DNA of 35,152 nt, from contig JAFRBA010000272.1 of the NCBI GenBank assembly GCA_017405115.1, positions 1 through 35,152 on the forward strand. Direction: 5' to 3'. This document shows positions 15,974-25,900 of the stretch, piece after piece. The stretch's first letter is position 1, and each line of letters starts with the position of its first letter. The notes beneath the pieces were generated by a model that was not told the origin of the DNA, ran no database searches, and was given only the letters and a program-made list of their open reading frames with translations. Source of the stretch: Kiritimatiellia bacterium (GTDB taxonomy: Bacteria > Verrucomicrobiota > Kiritimatiellia > RFP12 > UBA1067). A program made the translations under genes and the position numbers.

Positions 15974-17101
15974 TCATTTCGCCGACCCGGAAAACCACTC
16001 CGCCGGCACTTTCACGATCCGGGTGTGGGCGAGGTTTTCGTATGCGCAGTAGCCGAGAAGAACCGTTGCGTCGTCAAGCGGCTGAACCGCGATGTAGCAG
16101 AAATGGCCGCTCGGATCGTCCTCGATCGTCCTTGCGTTCTGCCATGTCAGGCCGTCGTCATGCGAAAGGACGGCGGAAAGCGGCGTGCGGCGGCCGTCCA
16201 TGCCCCTCCCGGCTTTCTTCAGGTCGAAGCGTCCTTCATGGTCGTTCCACACGGCGAGCAGTTCGCCAGTGGGCAGGCGCTTGATGCTCGCCGGCGAACA
16301 CGGCGCGCGCAACCATGACGGCTGCGGCACGGACCATGTTTCGCCCCGGTCGGACGAACGGCTCATGAACTGGCAGCCCGCGTTGGTGCGGATCCAAAGA
16401 AGGACGCTCCCGTCCTTCAGCTCCACCACGCCCGGCTCCTGGGCGGCATACTGCCGCCCGCTCGGAGAAACGACCTTCAGCATGGACTTCCCTCGCCGCC
16501 AGGTCGCGCCGTTGTCGTCGCTCGAATAGGTCGTCACCACGCCCTTCCCGTCGAACTTGCCGTTCGGGAAGCTGTGCTGCGACACGGCGAAAAGAAGCCT
16601 GCCGTCCTTAAGCTGTATCACGCGGTCGTTGTTCAGGACATAGTAGCCCACTTCGTCGGTGATGCACATGGTCGGCTCCGACCATGTTTTTCCTTCGTCG
16701 AAGGAACGGCGCAGGACGGGGCGGCAGTCGGAAGTGCTGTTCTTGAGCAGGTAGAACAGCGCTATCTCGCCGCTCTGGAGGCGCAGGAGGCTCACGCTCA
16801 TCACGTTCATTCCGCCGTGGTTCTTGACGACGGTCTCGTCCTTGTCGGTCCAGGTCGCGCCCTTGTCGGACGAATAGCGCGCCGCGAGATCGGCGGTGGC
16901 ATGGTCGGAGCTTGAAGAGCCGTAGTACCTGGAATAGACGAACATTATGCGCCCGTCTTTGAGCGGCATGAACGCTCCTTCGCTGTTACGCGGATTGTCT
17001 GGCCCTGGCTTAAGTTCAAGCGCGATCTTGACTCCTGCCGCAGGGTCGGCCGATGCGGCCAGCACGGCTGCAGACAGCAAAAGCATCAGACTTGTTTTCA
17101 T
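15974..17101 (-). CDS. Secreted sialidase-like (Asp-box) beta-propeller protein
   Basis: This 375-residue protein has a signal peptide (MKTSLMLLLSAAVLAASA) and five Asp-boxes of the form S-x-D-x-G-x-T-W: SSDKGATW, SFDEGKTW, SSDDNGATW, SSDRGETW, SHDDGLTW. These mark a six-bladed sialidase-type propeller. The segments NNDRVIQLKDGRLLFAV and QEPGVVELKDGSVLLW are typical of the large sialidase-like family of PVC bacteria. The (F/Y)RIP motif of classical GH33 sialidases is not visible, so true sialidase activity is not certain. ATG 17101 has AAAGGA nine bases upstream. It is the last gene of the operon from 27161, 25 bp after the glycosidase-like gene. Its natural role would be to release a sugar for the symporter and nanA. 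Confidence 0.83.
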   Translation of the reverse strand: MKTSLMLLLSAAVLAASADPAAGVKIALELKPGPDNPRNSEGAFMPLKDGRIMFVYSRYYGSSSSDHATADLAARYSSDKGATWTDKDETVVKNHGGMNVMSVSLLRLQSGEIALFYLLKNSTSDCRPVLRRSFDEGKTWSEPTMCITDEVGYYVLNNDRVIQLKDGRLLFAVSQHSFPNGKFDGKGVVTTYSSDDNGATWRRGKSMLKVVSPSGRQYAAQEPGVVELKDGSVLLWIRTNAGCQFMSRSSDRGETWSVPQPSWLRAPCSPASIKRLPTGELLAVWNDHEGRFDLKKAGRGMDGRRTPLSAVLSHDDGLTWQNARTIEDDPSGHFCYIAVQPLDDATVLLGYCAYENLAHTRIVKVPAEWFSGSAK

Positions 17102-17126
17102 GGTTATAATTCCTTTCGGTTGTTTG

Positions 17127-18902
17127 CTATTCGTCCTTGAATCCGGCGTAGTCGGGTCCGCCGGCGGCAAGGTAGCCGCCCGATTTGCCGGAGGCGTCTT
17201 TCGAAACCCAGAAGGCGTAGAGCGTGGCGACTTTCATCTTGAAACGGAAGCGCACGGGCTTGCCCGCAAAGCGCAAGAGGTCGCCTCCCTCCCACGACAA
17301 GGCCCGTTTCGTGGAATCGACACGTACAAGTCCTGTGCAGTCCTCAACCGAAAAACCGGGGAACGGATTGCCGTCGGCATCGATCACCTCTGCCGCCAGC
17401 GCGCCGAACCGCGCATCGGCGTTGACGAAAAGACTGGAACCCGTGAACACAACGGGCCGCGTGACAAGTTCGCCTGCGCCGTCGGCCACCAGTCCCGCGA
17501 AACCGTCGCGACGCAACGAGGCGAATCCGATGGATATGTTGGCGTGCAGCCCGTTTGCCAGCTGACACTTTTCCGACTTCATCGTGGCGTCGCCGCGCGC
17601 GGCATTGTAGAAGAAAAGAAGCCGCTCGTCCTTTATGACGAAACCGCTTGAGCACGGACTGAGGTAGCCTGAATCCCAGCATCCGGAATTCCAGTCGGCG
17701 TCCGGTATCGCAGGCGTACGGTCTGGACGCGTGAAACTGAAGCCGTCGCGCGAGTAGGCGAAATGGATGGTTGTCGTTTTGGGCATGCCGTGTTGCGCGG
17801 CTTCGTCATTATCGCGCCCCGAGATGATCTTGAAGAGCCCGACCATGACGGATTCGTAAGGGGTCGCATCTACGTTGTACAGTTCGCATCTGCGGCGAGT
17901 CCCGTCGATCTCGCGCGGCACGTCGTCGTAGTCGCAGGCCAGCCACAGGTAGCAGTCCTTCGTGTTGGACCAGCGGTTGGCGCGGTAGAAGAGCGGATCG
18001 GCTCCCGTCTTCTGCTCGGAGGTGAAGCTGCCGAAGTCCCATGCGGCGCCGGCGAAGAAGTCGTCGTGCTCGCGGTACATGCGCGAACGCAGCCGCCAGG
18101 CCGCGCGGATGCTCCACACCCATTTGCGCCGGAAGGGATTGAAGAACACCGTCGAACTGTCGCCGCCAAGCCCCGTGCGCGCCTTCATCTCCCACTTGAC
18201 GCCGTCCGCAGAAGCATACTCGTAGGCGCGACACGGATTCTCGCCGGGAGAGACGAACATCCGCCAGTTGTCGTATGGAGCGTCGGTGGTGAAATCCGGC
18301 CAAACGCTGAACGTATCGAAATAATGATCGGGATAGATCAGCACGTTCGTGCCGCGAGGCCCCACGTTCGGCCTCGTCCAGTGAACCGCGTCGTCGGACT
18401 CCGCTATCGCCAGCAGTCCAGACCAGCTCGCCAGATACCACATTCGGAACTTGGAGCGCTTCGGATCCCACCAGACGCCACCACCCGAAAGGCAGCATGC
18501 GGGCACGCTTTTGTACATAGGGTTCCACTTCTGCGCAGTCGTTGCGCCCGGAGGGTAGGGACGATCGCCAAGCTCCGTCCACCGGGCCAGCTCTTCGTCG
18601 GTCTCCGGCCAGAGCACGGGGTTGCCCTCGAATTTGACAGGCTTGTAGAACTTGCGCACGACTCCTTCGGAAGACGCCACGAGGAAATCGTCCACGAACA
18701 GCTGGCGGCCGACATCGATCCGTATCGCCGCCGGGGGGCTTTTGAGGTAGTGGGGCGTCTGCGGACCCGGAAACATCGCGTCGATGCGCGGCGGCCATTT
18801 GTCCGGCAGCACGATGCCGTTGTACAGCGTCTCTCCAGCGGAGACGACAAAGCATACGAGCATTGCAAGGACAGCAATCGAGCGCTTCATCTGTTTTGCC
18901 AT
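17127..18902 (-). CDS. Secreted glycosidase-like protein (planctomycete-type propeller family)
   Basis: This 591-residue protein has a signal peptide (MKRSIAVLAMLVCFVVSAGE). It matches a widespread but uncharacterised family of PVC bacteria with segments such as GRQLFVDDFLVASSEGVVRK, FYKPVKFEGNPVLWP and GGVWWDPKRSKFRMWYL, and a C-terminal block PVVFTGSSLFVNADA...LYAFWVSKDASGKSGG YLAAGGP. The N-terminal part resembles five-bladed GH32/GH43-type propellers; the C-terminal part a small beta-sandwich. The catalytic residues cannot be fixed by eye. The start ATG 18902 follows the metallo-hydrolase stop as TGAAATG, indicating coupled translation. A role in glycan breakdown is inferred from family and operon. 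Confidence 0.78.
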   Translation of the reverse strand: MAKQMKRSIAVLAMLVCFVVSAGETLYNGIVLPDKWPPRIDAMFPGPQTPHYLKSPPAAIRIDVGRQLFVDDFLVASSEGVVRKFYKPVKFEGNPVLWPETDEELARWTELGDRPYPPGATTAQKWNPMYKSVPACCLSGGGVWWDPKRSKFRMWYLASWSGLLAIAESDDAVHWTRPNVGPRGTNVLIYPDHYFDTFSVWPDFTTDAPYDNWRMFVSPGENPCRAYEYASADGVKWEMKARTGLGGDSSTVFFNPFRRKWVWSIRAAWRLRSRMYREHDDFFAGAAWDFGSFTSEQKTGADPLFYRANRWSNTKDCYLWLACDYDDVPREIDGTRRRCELYNVDATPYESVMVGLFKIISGRDNDEAAQHGMPKTTTIHFAYSRDGFSFTRPDRTPAIPDADWNSGCWDSGYLSPCSSGFVIKDERLLFFYNAARGDATMKSEKCQLANGLHANISIGFASLRRDGFAGLVADGAGELVTRPVVFTGSSLFVNADARFGALAAEVIDADGNPFPGFSVEDCTGLVRVDSTKRALSWEGGDLLRFAGKPVRFRFKMKVATLYAFWVSKDASGKSGGYLAAGGPDYAGFKDE

Positions 18903-18903
18903 T

Positions 18904-20199
18904 TCATCGCGACCGATAGTCGAATGTCGCCTTGATGCGCATTGATTCATCTGCGGCCGTCAGGCACGTGATTCGGTAAGTCTCTCCGCCGGGCGGAACG
19001 GAAAGGACGATGTGCGAGCCTTCGTACACGGCTTCGGGCACATTGCGCATCCAAGGCCTGTCGCCTTCCGCCGCGCGTCTTTCCGCCGTAATGACGCCAG
19101 GGAAGATCGTGCGTTCGCCGGGATAGAGCGACGTGTCCGACAAATGGGTCATCGTGTCGTCGGTGACGTGAAGCTGATCCCATATACAGGCTACATACAC
19201 CCGCGCCTGAAGGTTGCGCACCAGTTCCGGAACCATGGAATGGTGGCCGTGATGGTTGATCTTGGCAACATCGACCTTGCCTGCTGCCTTGCCGATCTCG
19301 CCTTCGGGATAGAAGCGCTTCGAACCGCGTCCAAGGTCTCCGGGGCCTGAGAAGTCCCCTGCCGTGAAGAACCTGAACTTTCCGTAGCTGAACACGTTCC
19401 CAAGGCTGAGCAGGTTCTCGTTGTAGCGCTTGACCGGACTGCCGTCGGCATGCTTCATGACGTTCTTTACGGTTCCGTCCGGCAATGCGATCCGACCGTT
19501 TGCGGAGATGTTGCGTACGGAAAAGGCCTGTACAGAAGAAGGTGAACGCAGCGGCACGATCTGATCCGTCGCGCCAAGCCGGAACTTCTCCACGGCAAGC
19601 CCGTCGCGCTTTGCAAGAAACGCATATACCTGCTTCATGTGCTCCAGCGAAAGGCGTTCGTCGTTCGGATACTCCGCCACAGGATCGTCGTAATCCGGCC
19701 AGCCGCGGTCTATCGCCTTCTTGAAATGCAACGTCTCCGCCGCAAGCCCGAATCCGCTGCGAGCAAGGCCGGTAGGCCTCTCGCCCCTCTTGAGCACGCG
19801 AGAACTCTGCCAGATCGACGAACCAGTGTGGTCGTCGTGCCAGTGGGTGGCCATCATATAGTCAACTTCCGTACCGTTCGGGTTGACGCGCGTCACGTAG
19901 CGAGCGATCCAGTCGCCCGCCAGTTTCCCCGGGCTGGGCAAGACCGGCACGGCGAGCTCCTCGCGAGTGACGGCGGGATGGTCGCCGCAGTCGAGCAGCA
20001 TCGTCGTCGAGTCCGGGAAAATCAGGAACATCGACTCCGCGACGCCAGTGTAGATGAAATGCACCTGGAACTCGCCTGGCTTCCACCCTCCCCACACGCC
20101 GCCCGGCGTAGATTGGCTTGACGAAGCGGATCCCCTTGCGGCAGGAAGCAGTCCTGCCGCAAAAGTGCTCCCTATGAATCCACGTCTTGTATCCATCAT
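18904..20199 (-). CDS. Tat-exported MBL-fold (ComEC-type) metallo-hydrolase
   Basis: This 431-residue protein has a twin-arginine signal, DTRRGFIGSTFAAGLLPA. It then shows the metallo-beta-lactamase fold: LLDCGDHPAV on an early strand, the zinc motif H-W-H-D-D-H in MMATHWHDDHTGSS, an aspartate in FFTAGDFSGPGD, and a late histidine cluster in KINHHGHHSMVPE. The order resembles the hydrolase domain found at the end of ComEC and in related stand-alone enzymes. GAGGTG lies 6 to 9 bases before the paired ATGs at 20199 and 20196. The upstream barrel gene ends 5 bp before the first ATG. The substrate is unknown; Tat export suggests that it folds with its metals before leaving the cytoplasm. Confidence 0.83.
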   Translation of the reverse strand: MMDTRRGFIGSTFAAGLLPAARGSASSSQSTPGGVWGGWKPGEFQVHFIYTGVAESMFLIFPDSTTMLLDCGDHPAVTREELAVPVLPSPGKLAGDWIARYVTRVNPNGTEVDYMMATHWHDDHTGSSIWQSSRVLKRGERPTGLARSGFGLAAETLHFKKAIDRGWPDYDDPVAEYPNDERLSLEHMKQVYAFLAKRDGLAVEKFRLGATDQIVPLRSPSSVQAFSVRNISANGRIALPDGTVKNVMKHADGSPVKRYNENLLSLGNVFSYGKFRFFTAGDFSGPGDLGRGSKRFYPEGEIGKAAGKVDVAKINHHGHHSMVPELVRNLQARVYVACIWDQLHVTDDTMTHLSDTSLYPGERTIFPGVITAERRAAEGDRPWMRNVPEAVYEGSHIVLSVPPGGETYRITCLTAADESMRIKATFDYRSR

Positions 20200-20204
20200 G
20201 ATGT

Positions 20205-21440
20205 TCACCTCAAAAACTCTCCTATGGCCGCACAAACTTCGGGCGTGTAGTTGCGGTAATCGACGCATTCCATAACCACGCCGCAGCCTCCGACGTCCTT
20301 GGCCAGCTTCAGCAGGCGCTTCGTCGCCTCGCCGACGGACACCTTTGCAAATTTTGCGTAAGAGTACAGGCTCGTCTGTGCATAGTCGTATGCCGGCAAC
20401 GGGAAATATACCTTCGCCTTGCCTCGTACCGCCATGATGTCACGGTAGATGCGCTCCGTCGATTCGAACGGACGAACTTTGTCCATCGGCACGGACATCA
20501 CCCAGATGGCGTCAAATACGCCTTCGGCGGCAAGTGGCTTCCAGTCAAAGCCGCCCAGCAGTCTCTTGAATTTGGCGTCCTCGCGCCCATCAATGTCCGT
20601 CATGCCGACAACGAACTCCACTCCCGACGCATGGCACCGTGCCGAAAACTTGCGCAGGTAATCGCAGAAATGCCGATCGACATGCTTCACCCATCTGGGA
20701 TCAGTCGGTTCCGGAACCGGCTCGTTGCCATTGAGACGCTTCCAGTCCGCTACCATCTGCGCAGAAAACTCCCGAGCATACGACCATGAGCCGTTGCGCG
20801 CTAGGTCGAGCAGTATGCGGCGCGGTTTGAGGGCAAGCCGTTCCTCAAGCATCTCCATCTTGTGGGCGACAACTTCGGGATAGGCTATCGAGCAGCACCC
20901 CATCCATGGTTCGCCGCCCTTGACACATCCCCAAAACTGCGGATGGTCAAGCGTCCAGCTGGAGGTGAGCGAGGAGATCCCGTGATTTTCCTCCAGCGTG
21001 GTGTGGATGCCAAAGCAAAGACCGCGCCTTTCACACTCTTCGCGCACTAAGGGAAATACATGCGCCCATGGCGCGTCAAGGCGTAAGTGTCCATAGATGT
21101 CCTCGCTCGGCAGGCGCCGCTTGTCGAACGGCGCCTCCGATATCGGCCATGCTTCGCACGGGCTTGGATACCGCATCTTGCCGCCGCCCTTGTCGCGCCA
21201 CCAGATGTCGTTCGCGTGCGTGAGCAACACATGTTCCAGAATCTGCACCGTGCCTGTGGTCGTCTCGACGTCGTACTGTTTCGCAAAATCAAGCGAATCC
21301 ACGAGCGCGACAACATTGAAGGTTTTAGAGGCTTGAGGGGTTTGAGGGGTGGCGGCGAGATTGTTGTAAGCAGCAAACGCCAGCATCGACAGAGATGCGG
21401 CACGTGCCACATTTTTCATTTTAAATTCTACATTCTTCAT
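20205..21440 (-). CDS. Secreted barrel-like protein of unknown function, copy 2
   Basis: This 411-residue paralogue of 10023-11276 has the same layout: a signal peptide (AASLSMLAFAAYNNLAA), then VVALVDSLDFAKQYDVET, NDIWWRDKGGGKMRYPS, GLCFGIHTTLEENHG, GGEPWMGCCSIAYPEVV, SYAREFSAQMVADWK, GVVMECVDYRNYTPEV. Most of the strand-like segments are shared with copy 1, whereas signal peptides and linkers differ. The start ATG 21440 overlaps the lipoprotein stop by 4 bp, the same junction as in the other copy. Here it is followed by the metallo-hydrolase gene rather than nanA. Function unknown; a carbohydrate-active barrel is a guess. Confidence 0.8.
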   Translation of the reverse strand: MKNVEFKMKNVARAASLSMLAFAAYNNLAATPQTPQASKTFNVVALVDSLDFAKQYDVETTTGTVQILEHVLLTHANDIWWRDKGGGKMRYPSPCEAWPISEAPFDKRRLPSEDIYGHLRLDAPWAHVFPLVREECERRGLCFGIHTTLEENHGISSLTSSWTLDHPQFWGCVKGGEPWMGCCSIAYPEVVAHKMEMLEERLALKPRRILLDLARNGSWSYAREFSAQMVADWKRLNGNEPVPEPTDPRWVKHVDRHFCDYLRKFSARCHASGVEFVVGMTDIDGREDAKFKRLLGGFDWKPLAAEGVFDAIWVMSVPMDKVRPFESTERIYRDIMAVRGKAKVYFPLPAYDYAQTSLYSYAKFAKVSVGEATKRLLKLAKDVGGCGVVMECVDYRNYTPEVCAAIGEFLR

Positions 21441-22930
21441 TTGAAGAGGTCTTCCCTTCTCCTGAACTTCGGCACGTTGTTCGGCCATCCGGTTCCGACC
21501 TCCGCCTTGATTACGGCTTCGCCCGCCTTCAATCCGCGCCCGACGACAAACCGCCTTAAATTGTTCAGCGAAATCATATCTGCGGGCAAAGACGTCGGAA
21601 CGTTGCCGTTCACCGAGACGAGCAGGCGTCTCGCCGTTCGGATTCCGGTTATCGTGTACTCGCCGCCGCCCTTGTACGCCTTTGAGTTGACGCCGGCGAA
21701 ATTCCCGTTCAGAAAACGGGACGAAAACCAGATTGTCCTGTCTGCAATCGCCTGGAAGCCGAGTTCGTGTTCCTTGTATTCGCCGATGAGAAGCTGCCGC
21801 AGTCCGATAGTCCCGTCAAGCTTTGCCTTTACCCGCAGGAAGAACGTCCGGTCCGATCCGAACGCAAACTTCGATGCGCCCTCCATCGTCAGAGACAGTT
21901 CCTTCGGGACATTTTCAATGCTCCAGAGAATCTTTTCATGTTCCAGATCGTCCCGCGACGCTTCCGGCGTCTCCTCGTCCGGCTCGTCTTCCTGTCCGAA
22001 CGGTCGCACATAGACCTTGCGGTCGCGATCATAGGCAAGCCACTTGCCGTCAGGCGAAAAGACAGGGTTCTCGCCTGTCGTAATCCGGCGCACTTTTCCG
22101 TTCGTGACATCCTCCACCCACACGCCCCAGCCGGGATCGCCTTTGCGGAAGCCGGTGAAGCAGACGAGGCGGCCATTCGGATGCCAGCGCGGCGCAAGCG
22201 CGTTGATGCCGGGCGGGCTCACCATGCACCATTCCGTCCGGTCTAGTTTTCCAATCTTCGTCCCGTAGATGCGCCAGTTGCCAAAGAAGTTTTCGAGATG
22301 CCCCCACACAAGCTTCTGCCCGTCAGGCGAAATCGCAGGCTGGATAAAACCAGTGTTGTTCCCGCCTGGCGAACATACGACACGTTCCGGCTCACCACCA
22401 GACAACGCCACCTTCCCGATGTCTGTTGAGGTGGCGATGCTGTAGTTCTTGCTTTCTTCAACAACCCACCGTGTGCTGGCGAAGTAGGCGGTCTTGCCGT
22501 CCGGCGAAACGCACGGCGTGAAGTCGCGGCACCTGCCACGGGTAATGTCGCGCTTCTTGCCGTTCTCCCAAAGTCTTAGGCCATAACCATTCTGCGACTT
22601 CGTGATCCACGCCTGACGCGCAGTCTCGCTATCGTGTCCGTAGGTGTAGAGAAGTCCGCCGGACGGCGTCCAGACTGGATAGGCCGCCATGCCAGGCCCC
22701 TTCTCAATCCATTCGACTTGGCCGCCGCCAACCGAGGCAACGCCCAAATGGAACTCGCCATCCTCTAGTCGCTGGAATGCGATGCTCCGGCCATCTGGCG
22801 AGAAAGCCGGATTGACACCTTTCGTAACAAACCGTTCTTTCTGCGGCGCTGCGCAACATGCCAAAGCGCCGCAGATGGCGAACAGTCCAAAGAGCGTGTT
22901 GCTCAATCTGTCAGCGAATGATGACAGCAT
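21437..22930 (-). CDS. TolB-like (PD40) beta-propeller lipoprotein, copy 2
   Basis: This 497-residue paralogue of 11273-12781 has a lipoprotein-type signal (SNTLFGLFAICGALACC) with lipobox-like LAC(C). PD40 repeats are visible as PAFSPDGRSIAFQR, PAISPDGQKLVWG, PRWHPNGRLVCFTGF and PVFSPDGKWLAYDR. Long stretches match copy 1, including VWGHLENFFG, WRIYGT and the C-terminal PKF-x-x-REDLFK. The start ATG 22930 lies inside the end of the giant surface-protein gene, a 20-bp overlap, so translation probably depends on that gene. The likely location is a membrane-anchored lipoprotein facing the periplasm or the cell surface, acting with the barrel-like partner. Confidence 0.86.
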   Translation of the reverse strand: MLSSFADRLSNTLFGLFAICGALACCAAPQKERFVTKGVNPAFSPDGRSIAFQRLEDGEFHLGVASVGGGQVEWIEKGPGMAAYPVWTPSGGLLYTYGHDSETARQAWITKSQNGYGLRLWENGKKRDITRGRCRDFTPCVSPDGKTAYFASTRWVVEESKNYSIATSTDIGKVALSGGEPERVVCSPGGNNTGFIQPAISPDGQKLVWGHLENFFGNWRIYGTKIGKLDRTEWCMVSPPGINALAPRWHPNGRLVCFTGFRKGDPGWGVWVEDVTNGKVRRITTGENPVFSPDGKWLAYDRDRKVYVRPFGQEDEPDEETPEASRDDLEHEKILWSIENVPKELSLTMEGASKFAFGSDRTFFLRVKAKLDGTIGLRQLLIGEYKEHELGFQAIADRTIWFSSRFLNGNFAGVNSKAYKGGGEYTITGIRTARRLLVSVNGNVPTSLPADMISLNNLRRFVVGRGLKAGEAVIKAEVGTGWPNNVPKFRRREDLFK

Positions 22931-25900
22931 TGCCTGGACCGTTGCCTTCAAGTATGCGCAGCATCCCGGCACCATCCAGCAGACGCTGCACCGACGGCGC
23001 GCCCTGCGTCGCGGAATACACGCCCGCGCCGCGCTCCTGTCCGCCAACAGTCAGTGTCTTGAACGTCGCTTCTCCGTCATAGTCGAGGTTGAGCTTTGTA
23101 TCCTTCGCCAGCGACAGATCCGCCGCGCCGTCCAGCGCAGGCAGGATTGTATCAGTCAACGTCACCGCGCCGTTCCGCACGTCAAGGCCGTCAGGCTTTA
23201 CCACGCCATCGAGCGAAAGAGTACCGGCCCCGGTCTTGACGATCGAGGATGTTCCAACCGTGTCGTCCACAATGGCGAACGTCTTGCCGGAAGCGACCTC
23301 GAACGTATTCGTGCCGCTCATCGTGAGCTTCACGCTCTCGCGTCGGATGATGTCGGATGCGTTGGCTACGTATGTTCCCCCGTTCAGGTTTATGATGTTG
23401 AGTGAAGGATCATTGACGCCGCCCAGATAGCCGCTGAACTCCAACCTGCCGCCATTGAGCGTGTATGTGCACTTGACGTAATCCAGCCTCCGCGAAAACA
23501 TGAAGTTCTTAGGAACGATGAGAGTGCCGCCGTTCTGCACAAACTCGAACTCTCCATACACGCTCGCATTGGGCAGGAACGAGAGATGGAAGCTGTTGTG
23601 TCCGCGAAGCTCGCCGGAATCAAGCACATAGCGCCCAAAACCGCCGTAGCGCGGCAGCGTCAACGCCCAGCTGCTCCTGTTGTCGATGAGACTGTCGAAT
23701 ATCTTGGTTGAATAATCCACCGTCGCGCCCTGTTGGTGCGTTTCGCCGCAACATGCGACATTCGCCTCGTTCCACGCGGTGAGAACCATCGCGTAGTTGG
23801 AGACCGTGCAGTTCGCCCTAAGCGTGATGACGGGCGGCTCGACGGCGCTGACACTGCCGCACGTGACGAGCCTCACGCCCTGAACCGCGCCGTCGAACGT
23901 CGCGTAGCCCTCTATGACGGTGAGCCAGCGCGGATCGGTACCGTCAGATTCGGCAGTCGGCTCGGCGACGCCGGACACCGCGCCGTTGAACACGACTTCG
24001 CCCCAGCCCGTTTTCGTCACCTTGCCGCCAAGAACGACATCATTGTTGATGACGAGCGTATCGCCTTTCTCAACATGTATGTTCGCGCCGTCGGTAAACG
24101 TCAGCGCCGCACCATCAAGGGTATTCGTCTCGCCAGCCGTCGCGGGATCGTAAGTGAGGGAGGAAAGTGTCGTCGCTGCATCGACCGTCGTCGTGTCGCC
24201 CGCCTCCCACGAAAGGTCGCCCACCGTGCCGTCCAGCCACGACGACGGCGCGGAACCCGTTACAACTACAGTGCCATTACCAAACCAATCGGAGCCGGTA
24301 TAGCTGCCAGCTGGAATATCCTCACCGCCCACGACAAGCCGCTTGACCGTAACCGTCTGCGCACCCCCGACAGACATGCAGGACCTGGCCGCAAGACTGA
24401 TTACGTCAAACGGCCTGGAGATGGTACAGGGGTTTGAAGACTGTCCGACGGGCGACCAGAACCAAACTTTCGCGCTCGCACTTTCGACAACGACCTTCGA
24501 CGGACCATTAAGGGTGCAATCATAGAACCTGACCTGCGCACTGCCACGAACGACAACGGAGCCGGTGTTGGTGTATGTACCGCAGGCAAAGAACGTCTTG
24601 GAGGCATCGCTGCCAGTCACGACAAAGCCTCCCGGACCCGCTATCGAGTTACCCTTGGCTATGGTCATCTGCTGCTCCGAAATATCGAATGTGACATCTC
24701 CATTCTTGCCGGTCAACCACACATTGCCGTTGCTGATCTGACGGTCTGCGTCTTTTGGATAAATGGTGGCACCGCCAAGGTAAAACGTGTAGTCGTTCCT
24801 GTTCGTCCCATGAATGGAGCTTGGATAGGTAAACTCGGCACTACTGTTGCCATAGAGATAGACGTCGCCGCCGTAAAGGCGCACGAAGTTCTGGTTGTAG
24901 CAGCCCTTGAAACCTTGGCAGGAAAGCGTACCGCCGGACATTTCGAAGCTGCCGCCTGGATAACGCTTCCGCCCGTCCCATGCAGCGCCGGCGGACGCCT
25001 CGCCGCTCTCTCCGCTCAAAGGCCGGTTCAGATTGATCAGCTGATAGCCATTCGAATCCTGGACAGTCAACGAGCCACCGTCAAGATAATAGAAGGGACG
25101 TCCATCGCCGGCAGCGCCGCCGCAGTTCATGTAAAATGTCTCGAGCGTAACATTGCCGCCAGCCTGCCGGAATTCGTACGGCAGTGCATAGCCGGCGGTA
25201 CCCGACCACAGTCGTGCAGCGCGGAAAGTCGTACCGTCTTCGAAAAGAACACGATTCTTGTCCCCGCTGTTTGACATGAACGAGAGAAACAGATATGAGC
25301 CGTCATTGACGGAAGCGTTGGCGCCGACAATCGCCATTGTGCCGTCGATGGCAAGATAGGGCCACATTCCGTTGCCGCCGTTGCAACCTGGGAAGCCCTT
25401 CTTGAACGACAGACGGCCACCACCGCACATGCAGTACAGCTTATAGTTGGAATCGCGCTTGAGGTCGACATCCAAGACCAGTTCGCCGCCCTTGGCGACA
25501 AAAAGGTTGCATTGATAGTTCTCTGTCGAATAAAGCTTGATGTACGTGCCGTTTCCAGAGATCGTCGTCTTGCGCCCGACTCCGTTCGGGATTGCTATAA
25601 GCGCATTGAGAATGACGTCCTGGTCAAGCGTGATGGTTGTGGCACCGGACACGTCTGCAATGGCCGTATTGCCGTTGGGGACGGTGTTGTCGTCCCAGTT
25701 CGCGGGATTGCTCCAAAGATTGTCGCCGCCAAGGCCTGTCCAGACGGAAGGGACGAGAATTGACGATCCCGCCGTTCCGTCCACGAAAGTTTCGGCTGTC
25801 TTATAGCGCCCCTTTGCCATTTCGACGCCATCCACCGTCAGACGATGGGCGACGACCGCCCCGCGATACCCGGGGAAATTAATCTTGCCAGTGCCCGTGA

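Noticed and set aside
15974..17101. Calling this gene a proven GH33 sialidase
   Set aside because: The Asp-boxes are clear but the (F/Y)RIP motif and arginine triad could not be confirmed by eye.
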